From assembly GCA_910579435.1 (NCBI GenBank), contig CAJTVF010000080.1:1-7967 (forward strand): a stretch of DNA of 7,967 nt, given 5' to 3'. A program made the translations under genes and the position numbers. The DNA comes from an uncultured Oscillibacter sp. GTDB lineage: Bacteria; Bacillota; Clostridia; Oscillospirales; Oscillospiraceae. The notes beneath the pieces are model-generated. The model was not told where the DNA came from and searched no databases. It saw nothing but the letters and a program-made list of their open reading frames with translations. Positions 1 to 6,915 of the stretch are shown here, piece after piece. The stretch's first letter is position 1. The number at the start of each line of letters is the position of its first letter.

Positions 1-47
1 GAAATTTCTGGCGCAAATCTGCACACGTTGATTTAATCAGTGCTTCC

Positions 48-881
48 TTAAAATTCAATTTCCATGCCGTCATAGGCCGCAAGAATATTTCGTTCGGCGC
101 CCCACGCGGCCAATTGGTCGTGAGTCATCCCGCCATTGTGGCTGAAGTGGTTGATTACCTTGACCGTGTGTTCGTCCGCGCATCCCAGCTCCGTCAGCCT
201 TTGAAACATAGCTTCATCGTTGGGCAGGCCCATGTGATAGCCCGGAATCGTCTTTTTGCCCATCGTGGCGTCCAGACTGATGAGGTCGTAGTGTTCAGCT
301 GTGATAAGCGCCCATGCATCAAGACTCAGGTTGACGCCGGTATCATGGCCGTAAAAAACCGTTTTACCGTCCTTTTTGCAGATATAAACCAGACATTCCT
401 CACGCTTGTCATGGTCGGCGGGGACGGCGGCAATCTCCCAGCCATTTGCCTGGATGCGGTCGCCGCCGCGGATAACATGGAAATTCACCACACCGTCAAT
501 GGGGTGGGGCTTGAAGCGGTCAATAAGAATATGCGCGTCAAAAGTGTCCTTGACCGCCTGACTGCCGTAGATCTCCAGAGTACCTGCCGCCCCATGGCCG
601 AAGTGCTCATGGCGGTGAATTAAATCGGTGGGAAACCAGTGATCCATATGGCTGTGGGTCACCAGCAGAGTGTGGATTTTAGCCAGCTCCAAACCGTATT
701 GCAGAGCGTGGCAGTAGGTGTCCGGAGGAAAATCAATCAGCAGTTCACCGTCCAGAATGGCCTGGGTGCGGGTGCGCAGGTTTTTGCCGCCCTGTATCCG
801 TGCATGGGTGCAGATGGGGCAGGAGCAGAAGAGGGCGGGCCAGCCCTCGGCCGCGGCAGTACCCAAGTAGCGTATTTTCAT
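48..881 (-). CDS. PhnP-like metallo-beta-lactamase-fold hydrolase (277 aa)
   Basis: Predicted cytosolic metal-dependent hydrolase of the metallo-beta-lactamase superfamily. Visible motifs are HSHMDH at residues 76-81 (dinuclear metal site), H157 in ADHD, D180 in GHD, and H245/H248 in NHFSHNG. An N-terminal CSCPIC (19-24) has the CxCxxC spacing of the structural zinc site of E. coli PhnP, and the H-x-x-H pair near the C-terminus also fits PhnP. PhnP is a phosphodiesterase acting on ribose cyclic phosphate in phosphonate breakdown, but no phn genes are present, so the substrate here is unknown. The chosen ATG overlaps the amylosucrase stop as ATGA, and AGGAGG lies 7 nt upstream inside the preceding gene, which implies translational coupling. 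An in-frame extension of 21 codons upstream lies inside the amylosucrase gene and is not expected to be used. It is the last gene visible in the operon. Family assignment is firm; function is open. Confidence 0.88.
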   Translation of the reverse strand: MKIRYLGTAAAEGWPALFCSCPICTHARIQGGKNLRTRTQAILDGELLIDFPPDTYCHALQYGLELAKIHTLLVTHSHMDHWFPTDLIHRHEHFGHGAAGTLEIYGSQAVKDTFDAHILIDRFKPHPIDGVVNFHVIRGGDRIQANGWEIAAVPADHDKREECLVYICKKDGKTVFYGHDTGVNLSLDAWALITAEHYDLISLDATMGKKTIPGYHMGLPNDEAMFQRLTELGCADEHTVKVINHFSHNGGMTHDQLAAWGAERNILAAYDGMEIEF

Positions 882-2746
882 TGAGATGCCTCCTTTTCGG
901 GATGTTCCGTATCTCTCAGCAGCCATGCAAATCCATTGGGCCACAGCTCAACCCGGCGGATATCATCATAGCTCGTGCCATACATCAGTTCCGTGTAGCG
1001 CCCCGGCCGGTCTGCGCCGGCCCGGACAAACTGATTGCTGAAGTTGAACAGGCAGATCAGCTCCCGGTCTCCCATCCGGCGGCACAGGGCCAGCACCCGG
1101 GAATCTCCGCTGTCCTCCACCCTCACGTCCGCCTGCGCGTCAAAGCAGGGTTCCGACCCGCGGATGGACTCCAGCCGCCGCAGGCCCTGGAACAGTCTGC
1201 CCTGGTAGGTATCCGGGTCCTTCCGCCCATCCGCCAGGTCCCACTGGAAGGCCCCCCGGTGGATATACCGGCTGTCGTCCCGCTTGTCCGGATCGTCGTG
1301 ATAGGAATAGTCGTTGAACCGGCCCACCTCGTCCCCGCTGTAGATAACCGGGATGCCGCTCTGGGACAGCATCCAGGCGTGGAGGGTCAGGTCACAGGCA
1401 ACGGCCCGTTCCCGCTTGAAGGGGTCCCCCTCGTATTCCGCCGTTTCCAGTCCGCAGAGGGAGGCGGTGGTGCCGCAGAGCCTGGCGTCGCCCAGACGGG
1501 GGTCGTCGTTATACAGCTCTCCTCTCGCGTCGCTGCCGGGGAATTTCCCGGTAAACCAGTCGTTCAGATAGCGCTTGTGGGCTACCTCGTTGGCACCGGA
1601 GTTCTGCGCCAGCCAGGGATAGTCCAGTCCCCAGCCGATATCATCGTGACAGCGCAGGTAGTTGAGGAACAGAAAGTCCCTGGGCAGGGCACAGACCGCC
1701 TCCATCTGCCGCTGCAGCAGGGAGACGTCCCCGGTGGCCAGGGTGTGCCAGGTGGTGGCCATGGTGGTGACGTTGTAGAGCATGTGACACTCCGGCTTTT
1801 CCGGCGTTCCGAAGTAGGGGGCCACCTTGGCCGGCTCCATCACCACCTCCCCCAGCAGCAGCACGCCGGGGCAGACAATCTCGCAGACCATCCGCAGCAT
1901 CCGGGCCAGGGTGTGGACCTGAGGGAGGTTCCGGCAGTCGGTGCCCAGCTCCTTCCAGATGTATGGAATGGCGTCCAGGCGGATGACGTCGATGCCCCGG
2001 TTGGCCAGGAAGAGCAGGTTTTCCGTCATGTCGTTGAACACCGTGGGGTTGGCATAGTTTAAATCCCACTGATAGGGGTAGAAATTGGTCATGACAATCT
2101 GCCCGTCCTCCAGCTGTGTAAAGCTGCCGGGGGCGGTGGTGGGAAACACCTGGGGGACGCTCTTCTCAAACTCCCGGGGGATATCCCAGCTGTCATAGAA
2201 GAAATACCGCTCCCGGTAACCCGGCTCTCCGGCCCGGGCCTTTTTGGCCCATTCATGGTCCTCGCTGGTGTGGTTCATTACAAAATCCAGACACAGGCTG
2301 ATCCCCTGCCTCCGGCAGGCGTCGGCCAGCTTTTCCAGGTCCTCCATGGTTCCCAGGTCGGGACGGACGGCCCGGAAGTCGCTGACGGCATAGCCTCCGT
2401 CGCTGCGGCCCCTGGGGGTATCCAGCAGGGGCATGAGATGGAGATAGTTCACGCCGCACTCCTGAAGATACCCCAGCTTTTCCTTTACGCCCTTCAGGTT
2501 CCCCGCGAAGGCGTCCACGTAGAGCATCATGCCCAGCAGGTCCGGCCGGCGGTACCAGTCCGGGTCCGCCTCCCGCTTCGCGTCCTGGTTCCGGAGGGCC
2601 TGTTTCCGGTCCTTCCAGCAGCGCTCCAGCATCCCCGTAAAATAGCTGAAAGCGCCCTCGTCCCGATACAGCTCCAGATACAGCCATTTCAGCTCGTCAT
2701 AGTGCCGCGCCAGACGGCGAGTAAATTCTGTTTTGGCGTATTTCAT
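878..2746 (-). CDS. Amylosucrase-type GH13 enzyme (622 aa)
   Basis: Glycoside hydrolase family 13 protein resembling amylosucrase (GH13_4) over its whole length; the Neisseria polysaccharea enzyme is 636 aa. Amylosucrase splits sucrose, releases fructose and transfers the glucosyl unit to an alpha-1,4-glucan or to water. An N-terminal helical domain (about 1-80) precedes the barrel. Visible residues: D116 in SDGGYAVSDFR, H159 in FVMNHTS, R256 and nucleophile D258 in VIRLDA, acid/base E300 in LLGEVV, H367/D368/D369 in RCHDDIGW, R422, and R493 in DKRDDSR. These correspond to the amylosucrase catalytic triad and the Asp-Arg salt bridge closing the -1 pocket. There is no signal peptide, so it is cytosolic. 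The ATG is chosen because AGGAGG at 2759-2764 precedes it; a GTG nine codons upstream would place that site inside the gene. It sits between fructokinase and the PhnP-like gene. Its true substrate behind a PTS permease is uncertain. Confidence 0.92.
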   Translation of the reverse strand: MKYAKTEFTRRLARHYDELKWLYLELYRDEGAFSYFTGMLERCWKDRKQALRNQDAKREADPDWYRRPDLLGMMLYVDAFAGNLKGVKEKLGYLQECGVNYLHLMPLLDTPRGRSDGGYAVSDFRAVRPDLGTMEDLEKLADACRRQGISLCLDFVMNHTSEDHEWAKKARAGEPGYRERYFFYDSWDIPREFEKSVPQVFPTTAPGSFTQLEDGQIVMTNFYPYQWDLNYANPTVFNDMTENLLFLANRGIDVIRLDAIPYIWKELGTDCRNLPQVHTLARMLRMVCEIVCPGVLLLGEVVMEPAKVAPYFGTPEKPECHMLYNVTTMATTWHTLATGDVSLLQRQMEAVCALPRDFLFLNYLRCHDDIGWGLDYPWLAQNSGANEVAHKRYLNDWFTGKFPGSDARGELYNDDPRLGDARLCGTTASLCGLETAEYEGDPFKRERAVACDLTLHAWMLSQSGIPVIYSGDEVGRFNDYSYHDDPDKRDDSRYIHRGAFQWDLADGRKDPDTYQGRLFQGLRRLESIRGSEPCFDAQADVRVEDSGDSRVLALCRRMGDRELICLFNFSNQFVRAGADRPGRYTELMYGTSYDDIRRVELWPNGFAWLLRDTEHPEKEASQ

Positions 2747-2758
2747 AACAAATATGCG

Positions 2759-2764
2759 CCTCCT
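2759..2764 (-). promoter_or_regulatory. Ribosome binding site of the amylosucrase-type gene
   Basis: A full AGGAGG on the minus strand overlaps the fructokinase stop codon and lies 12 nt before the ATG at 2746. The spacing is a little long. It still decides between that ATG and an upstream GTG (2773-2771), which has this site inside its reading frame. The overlap with the preceding stop suggests reinitiation by terminating ribosomes. Confidence 0.7.
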
Positions 2765-3701
2765 ATTTGTCACTCAACTCATCCAGTAAGGGCATGGCGG
2801 GGATTGCACCGCTGCGGGCGCAGGTGAGGGCGGCAGCCCGGTTGGCGAAGTCCAGAATGTCCCTCAGCTCAGCCCCGGTCAGGCCCTCCAGAGGCCTCTC
2901 CCCCCGGCGGCTCAGTCGGCTGAGGACCGCGCCCAGGAAGGTGTCCCCCGCACCGTTGGTGTCGGTAACCTTCACGCTGACGCCCGGGACAGTGAAGCAC
3001 TCCCCCTGCCAGCGGCAGAAGCTGCCCGCGCCGCCCAGGGTGACAAGCACCAGGGAGATGCCCTGCTCCGCCAGCAGGCGGCTGCCCTCCTCCAGATCGG
3101 AGGAACCGGTGAGGAGGGGCAGTTCCTCCTCCGACAGCTTGATGACATCTACCAGGGGCAGGGGAACCCGCATCCACTCCGCCGCCTCGGCCTCACTGCG
3201 CCACAGGGCGGGGCGGTAATTGGGGTCGTAGCTCACCAGCACCCCTGCCAGATGGGCGGCCCGGGCGGCAAAGATGGTTCCGCCGCGGGCGATCCCCCGG
3301 GTCAGGCTGACCGATCCGAAGTGGAGAAATTTGCTCCGGCAAACGGCAGACTCGTTGATTTCGTCGGGGGAAAGCTCACAGTCCGCTCCCCGGACAAAGC
3401 TGAAACTGCGCTCCCCGGTGCTGTCCACCGAGACGATAGCCATGGTGGTGGGCTGGTCTCCAGTGTGCATCCCGGAGCAGTCCACAAAGTCGTCTTCCAG
3501 TACCCTGCGCAGATAGGCGCCGAACGGGTCTCTGCCTGTCTTGCCGATGAATGCCGTGGAGGCCCCCAGGCGGGAGGCCGCTACAGCCACATTGGCCGGC
3601 GCCCCGCCGGGGTTGGCTGCGAACAGGGGGACTCCCGCTTCGCTGAGACCGGTCTGGGTCATGTCAATCAGAATTTCTCCAACAGCAGTGATGTCCTTCA
3701 T
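2763..3701 (-). CDS. scrK: PfkB-family fructokinase (312 aa)
   Basis: ATP-dependent sugar kinase of the ribokinase/PfkB family, most like sucrose-operon fructokinases that turn fructose into fructose 6-phosphate. Visible signatures are NPGGAPANVAVA (30-41, substrate-side signature), GKTGRDPFG (53-61), YDPNYRPALW (158-167), and DTNGAGDTF (247-255), which contains the anion hole and the catalytic base D253. Length fits the family. The chosen ATG has AGGGGGG about 10 nt upstream. A reading frame open for another 39 codons runs back through the folded intergenic element and is judged non-coding. It ends in TAG inside the ribosome binding site of the next gene. Its place between a sucrose-type PTS permease and an amylosucrase-like enzyme fits phosphorylation of the fructose released. 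Another ketose or 2-keto-sugar substrate cannot be ruled out from sequence alone. Confidence 0.9.
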   Translation of the reverse strand: MKDITAVGEILIDMTQTGLSEAGVPLFAANPGGAPANVAVAASRLGASTAFIGKTGRDPFGAYLRRVLEDDFVDCSGMHTGDQPTTMAIVSVDSTGERSFSFVRGADCELSPDEINESAVCRSKFLHFGSVSLTRGIARGGTIFAARAAHLAGVLVSYDPNYRPALWRSEAEAAEWMRVPLPLVDVIKLSEEELPLLTGSSDLEEGSRLLAEQGISLVLVTLGGAGSFCRWQGECFTVPGVSVKVTDTNGAGDTFLGAVLSRLSRRGERPLEGLTGAELRDILDFANRAAALTCARSGAIPAMPLLDELSDK

Positions 3702-3748
3702 ATAAAAGCGGCCCCCCTGGAAAATTTTTGCGGATTTGCTGCTATGGT

Positions 3749-3833
3749 CACCGCAGTTGAAAAGAAGCATCCGCTTCTTTTCAGCAAGCGCGGCGATCAT
3801 TCGCCGCGCAGGCCGCAAAACGGCCTTGCGGTG
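3749..3833 (-). other. Multi-branched inverted-repeat structure B in the scrA-scrK gap
   Basis: Nearly every base can pair. CACCGCA (3749-3755) pairs with TGCGGTG (3827-3833) as an outer stem. Inside lie three perfect hairpins: 11 bp at 3758-3768/3773-3783 with a 4-nt loop, 9 bp at 3788-3796/3801-3809 with a 4-nt loop (GCGCGGCGA arm), and 6 bp at 3810-3815/3821-3826 with a 5-nt loop. The last hairpin abuts both its neighbour and the outer stem. Three more pairs (3744-3746 with 3836-3838) extend the outer stem past a small internal loop. It lies in the untranslated mRNA before the fructokinase gene. No U-run follows, so it is not a simple terminator. It could be an mRNA-processing or attenuation element, or a dispersed palindromic repeat. 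Confidence 0.75.
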
Positions 3834-3839
3834 GACATC

Positions 3840-3929
3840 ATAGCCGGCACAGGGGTTTGGTCTTACCCGTCAGCGGCTCTGCCGCTGTTTGAAAACCGGT
3901 ATCTGCCGGTGTTCAGCTGTGCCGGCTAT
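3840..3929 (-). other. Cloverleaf-like inverted-repeat structure A after the scrA stop
   Basis: A perfect 13-bp inverted repeat, ATAGCCGGCACAG (3840-3852) against CTGTGCCGGCTAT (3917-3929), closes a 64-nt interior. The interior holds three hairpins: GGGT/ACCC (3853-3856/3865-3868), CAGCGGC-TCT-GCCGCTG (3871-3887) and ACCGG/CCGGT (3895-3899/3906-3910). It begins 6 nt beyond the permease stop codon and is separated from structure B by 6 nt. It is not a tRNA: the closing stem is too long and there is no standard anticodon or T arm. The paired arms are seen directly; function as RNA, or identity as a dispersed repeat, is inferred. Confidence 0.75.
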
Positions 3930-3935
3930 ATCATA

Positions 3936-5819
3936 TCAGACCTGAATGACCTTGTCCAGCACATTGCAGGCTCCGGTTTGAATGGTGAGATTCTCGTAAT
4001 CATCGGAGTTGGTTACCAGAATCACTACCACGTCGGGGTGTCCGGCGGCGGCGATTTTCTCCCGGTCAAAGGCAATCAGTTTGTCTCCGGCCTTTACCTG
4101 CTGGCCCTCCTGAACGAAGCATTCAAAGCCATCACCGTTCATGGCGACGGTGTCTATACCCACGTGGATGAGCAGCTCCATGCCGTCGGGGGAGGAGATG
4201 CCCACTGCGTGCCTGGTGTCGGTGACAGAGGAGATTTCTCCATCGAAGGGGGCAACCACAACCCCGTTTTCGGGCCGGATTCCCACGCCCTGGCCCAGAA
4301 CGCCCGCGGCAAAGGTTTCGTCGGGAATTTCCTCGGAGGGGATGACCGTACCGGACACGGGGGCGTACACGGCGCCGGGCCGGCACTGGATCGCGGGGAC
4401 GGCGGGTTGGGGCTGAGCGGCTTTTTTCTCCGCAGGGGCGGCGTCCTTGTAGCCGAACATCCAGGTGAGGGCGAAGGACACGCCGATGGCGATGGCGGCC
4501 ATGATGATGTAATTGATGGGGTCATTGAGACAGAGCAGCAGGCCGAACAGACCGGTCACGCCAGTGCCGCTGGCCCCCAGGCCTGCCAGGGAGGCGTACA
4601 TAGCGCCTGCCGCCCCGCCAATGGCACCGCAAATAAAGGGCTTGAAGTGGCGCAGATTGACGCCGAAGATGGCGGGCTCAGTGATGCCCATGAAGCAGGA
4701 GAAGGCAGAGGGCAGAGCTACGGACTTGGTCTTGCCGTTTTTAGTCTTGAGGGCCACCGCCAGGGTGGCTGCTCCCTGGGCCATATTGGCGGCGGAGGCC
4801 AGGGGGAGCCAGTAGGTTACGCCGTACATGGACAGCTGGCCCATGTCGATGACCGTGTACATATGGTGGATGCCAGCCACCACGGTGGTGGAGTACAGGC
4901 CGCCCATCATGAGACTGCCCAGACCCAGGGGCAGAGTGAGCAGGGTCTGAATACCGCCGATGACGCTGTTTTCGATGGTGACAAAGATGGGACCGATGAT
5001 GGAGTAAGTCAGATAGCCGGTGACGAACACGCTGACCAGGGGGGTGACAAACAGGTCAAACATAGCCGGGACGATTTTGTGCAGTCTCTTTTCGATAAAG
5101 CACATCACCCATACGGCGATAATAACCGGAATCACATGGCCCTGATAGCCCACCAGGTCCACCTCATACAGTCCAAACCACACGCTCTGGGTCCGAAGCA
5201 CGCCTTCTGTAGCTACCGTCCAGGCATTTTGCAGGTCGGGATGAATCATCAGCATACCGATGACCGCACCTAAGTAGGGATTGCCGCCAAAGGCTTTTGC
5301 GGCGGAATAGGCAATTAAAATCGGCAGGAATACGTATGCTGTATTGGCAAAAAGATTGGCGAAGACATAGATTGAGCCGGAGGTGTCAATATTCAGGAAG
5401 CCGTTGTTTACCATGAAGTTCAGCGCTTCCATAATGCCCATGAGGAAACCGCTGGCTACGATGGCGGGGATGATGGGAACAAAGATATCTCCCAGGCACT
5501 TGATGGCCCGCTTAAAGATATTCTGCTTGGCGGCGGCGGCAGCCTTCACCTCTTCCTTGGTGGCGGCGGTGAGACCGGAGATGGCGATAAACTCGTCATA
5601 GACCTTGTTTACCGTGCCGGTGCCCAGGATGATCTGGAGCTGGCCCGAGGCGCTGAACACCCCTTTGACTCCGTCGATGTCCTCCACAGCCTTGGCGTCG
5701 CACCTGGCGTTGTCCGCCAGCACAAGCCGCAGCCGGGTGGCGCAGTGGGCGGCGGAGACAAGGTTCTCTTTTCTGCCTACCTTTTCATAGATTTCCTGGG
5801 CTGTTTTTTTGTAGTCCAT
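3936..5819 (-). CDS. scrA: Sucrose-type PTS permease, EIIBCA fusion (627 aa)
   Basis: Membrane permease of the phosphotransferase system, glucose/glucoside superfamily, that imports a sugar while phosphorylating it. Domain order is IIB (about 1-85, phosphorylated Cys26 in SAAHCATRLRL), IIC (about 100-457, many hydrophobic segments, HPDLQNAW at 193-200, GYQG at 224-227, GITEP at 379-382), an Ala/Pro/Gln-rich linker (460-477), and a glucose-type IIA (480-627, with H537 in RHAVG and phosphorylated H552 in LLIHVGIDTV). All phosphotransfer residues are present, so only enzyme I and HPr are needed from elsewhere. The IIC motifs favour sucrose over trehalose or beta-glucosides, and the fructokinase nearby agrees. 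The ATG is chosen for GGAAGGG 10 nt upstream; a start 19 codons further up would skip this site. A perfect operator palindrome lies about 60 nt upstream. Confidence 0.92.
   Translation of the reverse strand: MDYKKTAQEIYEKVGRKENLVSAAHCATRLRLVLADNARCDAKAVEDIDGVKGVFSASGQLQIILGTGTVNKVYDEFIAISGLTAATKEEVKAAAAAKQNIFKRAIKCLGDIFVPIIPAIVASGFLMGIMEALNFMVNNGFLNIDTSGSIYVFANLFANTAYVFLPILIAYSAAKAFGGNPYLGAVIGMLMIHPDLQNAWTVATEGVLRTQSVWFGLYEVDLVGYQGHVIPVIIAVWVMCFIEKRLHKIVPAMFDLFVTPLVSVFVTGYLTYSIIGPIFVTIENSVIGGIQTLLTLPLGLGSLMMGGLYSTTVVAGIHHMYTVIDMGQLSMYGVTYWLPLASAANMAQGAATLAVALKTKNGKTKSVALPSAFSCFMGITEPAIFGVNLRHFKPFICGAIGGAAGAMYASLAGLGASGTGVTGLFGLLLCLNDPINYIIMAAIAIGVSFALTWMFGYKDAAPAEKKAAQPQPAVPAIQCRPGAVYAPVSGTVIPSEEIPDETFAAGVLGQGVGIRPENGVVVAPFDGEISSVTDTRHAVGISSPDGMELLIHVGIDTVAMNGDGFECFVQEGQQVKAGDKLIAFDREKIAAAGHPDVVVILVTNSDDYENLTIQTGACNVLDKVIQV
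5326..5341. promoter_or_regulatory. Possible intragenic auxiliary operator inside scrA
   Basis: AGGAATACGTATGCTG matches the palindrome upstream of scrA at 13 of 16 positions and keeps the whole central AATACGTAT core. It lies about 550 bp inside the permease gene, in codons for AYVFL. Secondary operators inside the first gene are known for LacI-type systems, but codon choice alone could create this match. Confidence 0.3.
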
Positions 5820-5829
5820 AGCGCATGTT

Positions 5830-5836
5830 CCCTTCC
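5830..5836 (-). promoter_or_regulatory. Ribosome binding site of scrA
   Basis: GGAAGGG on the minus strand, 10 nt before the ATG at 5819, selects that ATG over an in-frame codon at 5876. Confidence 0.65.
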
Positions 5837-5879
5837 TTTTTATTTCAGCTCCACTTGGAGCAGATAGGCAAGCCATTTG

Positions 5880-5895
5880 AAGAATACGTATTCTT
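5880..5895. promoter_or_regulatory. LacI-family operator upstream of scrA
   Basis: AAGAATACGTATTCTT is a perfect 16-bp palindrome with the central CG typical of LacI-family operators. It stands about 60 bp before the permease start. A near copy lies in front of the repressor gene. On the minus strand its right half contains TATTCT, which could serve as a -10 box with a poor TTTTGG 17 bp upstream. That would place the operator over the promoter, but this promoter call is weak. Confidence 0.85.
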
Positions 5896-5905
5896 GGCGG
5901 CCCCC

Positions 5906-5936
5906 AAAAAAGGACAACCAGATGCCGTCCTTTTTT
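5906..5936 (-). terminator. Intrinsic terminator of the LacI-family gene
   Basis: AAAAAAGGAC and GTCCTTTTTT form a perfect 10-bp inverted repeat with an 11-nt loop. In the minus-strand transcript the descending arm gives the U-run. The arm also includes part of the repressor stop codon (5935-5937). Only four pairs are G-C rich, so termination may be partial. Confidence 0.7.
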
Positions 5937-6903
5937 ATGTGCTCTCCCGCAGCACCAGTTCCGCTGATAGGGGGTAATCCAGAACCTCCCACTGTTCAGG
6001 GTGCTCGATCCGGTCCAGCAGACGCGTTACAGCTTCCTGGGCCATCTGTGCAATGGGCTGGGATACACTGCTCAGCCGGGGATTGAGATAGCGGCCGGTA
6101 GAGGTGTTGTCAAAGCCAATGACCCCGACTTCCTTCGGGATGAAAACATCCAGCTTGCGCAGGGCGTCCAGCACCCGCAGGGCGTAAATGTCGTTGCCGG
6201 CAAAGACGGCCCCGCGCTCTGAAGCTTGACGGAACCAGAGCTCCAGGGCTTGCTTCAGCTGGACATCGTCCTGATAGACAAGATTTGCCGTCTGTTCGCC
6301 ATAGCCCATTTGAACAAGCATCTGACGAAATCCCACATATTTCCCATCGTAGTCTTTTCCGATAAAGAGGAAACGGCGGAAGCCCTGTTCCAGCAGGTGT
6401 GATGCCACCATGGATCCGGCCTGGATGTGATCCACATAGACCGAATCCAGGCCCTTGGCCCGGCGGGTAACGGTGACAATGGGGACATCCAGCTTTTTAA
6501 CATATTCCTGCCACTCGGCGCTGGTTTCCCGGATGGGAACCGCCAGAACACCGTCCACCCGATAGCGGCGGACCACATCCAGATACTCCTGTTCATTCTG
6601 AGGGTTGTAGTCGCTGTTGAACAGGATAATGCTGTACCCTCGTTTCCGGGCCGCTGTCTCAATCTGTTTGGCAAGGTCAGCAAAAAAGCCGTTGGAGATG
6701 TCGGTGACCAGCACTCCCAGAAGCTGGGTCTTGCTGCCTTGCAGCCCTTTTGCCAGGGCGTTGAACTGATAGTCGTGTTCCTTGGCACAGGCCAGCACTC
6801 GCTCCCGAATCTCCGGAGCAACTGTTTGGCTGCCATTAAGCACCCGGGATACTGTGGGCTGGGATACGTGGGTCAGCCGTGCAATTTCAGTCATTGTAAT
6901 CAT
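5935..6903 (-). CDS. LacI/GalR-family transcriptional repressor (322 aa)
   Basis: DNA-binding regulator, probably the local sugar-responsive repressor. An N-terminal helix-turn-helix (about residues 3-25: MTEIARLTHVSQPTVSRVLNG) is followed by the hinge region (about 47-58, with LAKGL) and a periplasmic-binding-protein-like effector domain beginning LLGVLVTDISNGFF (61-74) and running to the end. Length is close to the family norm. The start is the ATG at 6903, just before the helix-turn-helix. A TTG 14 codons upstream would put the operator and -10 region inside the gene. No clear Shine-Dalgarno precedes the ATG, so the start is less certain; an ATG three codons later is also possible. Palindromic sites before this gene and before scrA suggest it represses itself and the operon. 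The effector could be a sugar phosphate or a free sugar; the sequence does not say. Confidence 0.93.
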   Translation of the reverse strand: MITMTEIARLTHVSQPTVSRVLNGSQTVAPEIRERVLACAKEHDYQFNALAKGLQGSKTQLLGVLVTDISNGFFADLAKQIETAARKRGYSIILFNSDYNPQNEQEYLDVVRRYRVDGVLAVPIRETSAEWQEYVKKLDVPIVTVTRRAKGLDSVYVDHIQAGSMVASHLLEQGFRRFLFIGKDYDGKYVGFRQMLVQMGYGEQTANLVYQDDVQLKQALELWFRQASERGAVFAGNDIYALRVLDALRKLDVFIPKEVGVIGFDNTSTGRYLNPRLSSVSQPIAQMAQEAVTRLLDRIEHPEQWEVLDYPLSAELVLREST

Positions 6904-6915
6904 AGCTATTACCGT

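Noticed and set aside
80..98. An operator-like AAGAATATTTCGTTC inside the PhnP-like gene
   Set aside because: Only the left half resembles the operator and the central CGTAT core is missing.
800..2062. A 420-codon open frame on the plus strand
   Set aside because: It is antisense to the amylosucrase-type gene, rich in Pro/Val/Gly/His, and lacks a family resemblance or ribosome binding site.
3702..3818. An N-terminal extension of the fructokinase of 39 codons
   Set aside because: The extension is the translation of perfect hairpins, precedes a clear ribosome binding site and an ATG, and adds nothing to the conserved kinase start.
3840..3929. A tRNA gene, because of the cloverleaf-like pairing
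   Set aside because: The closing stem is 13 bp, the arm order and loop sizes are wrong, and no T-loop or anticodon pattern is present.
3252..5273. A 673-codon open frame on the plus strand
   Set aside because: It lies antisense to the fructokinase and permease genes, has low-complexity Gly/His/Ala-rich composition and no recognisable domain. It is a shadow of GC-rich codon use on the other strand.
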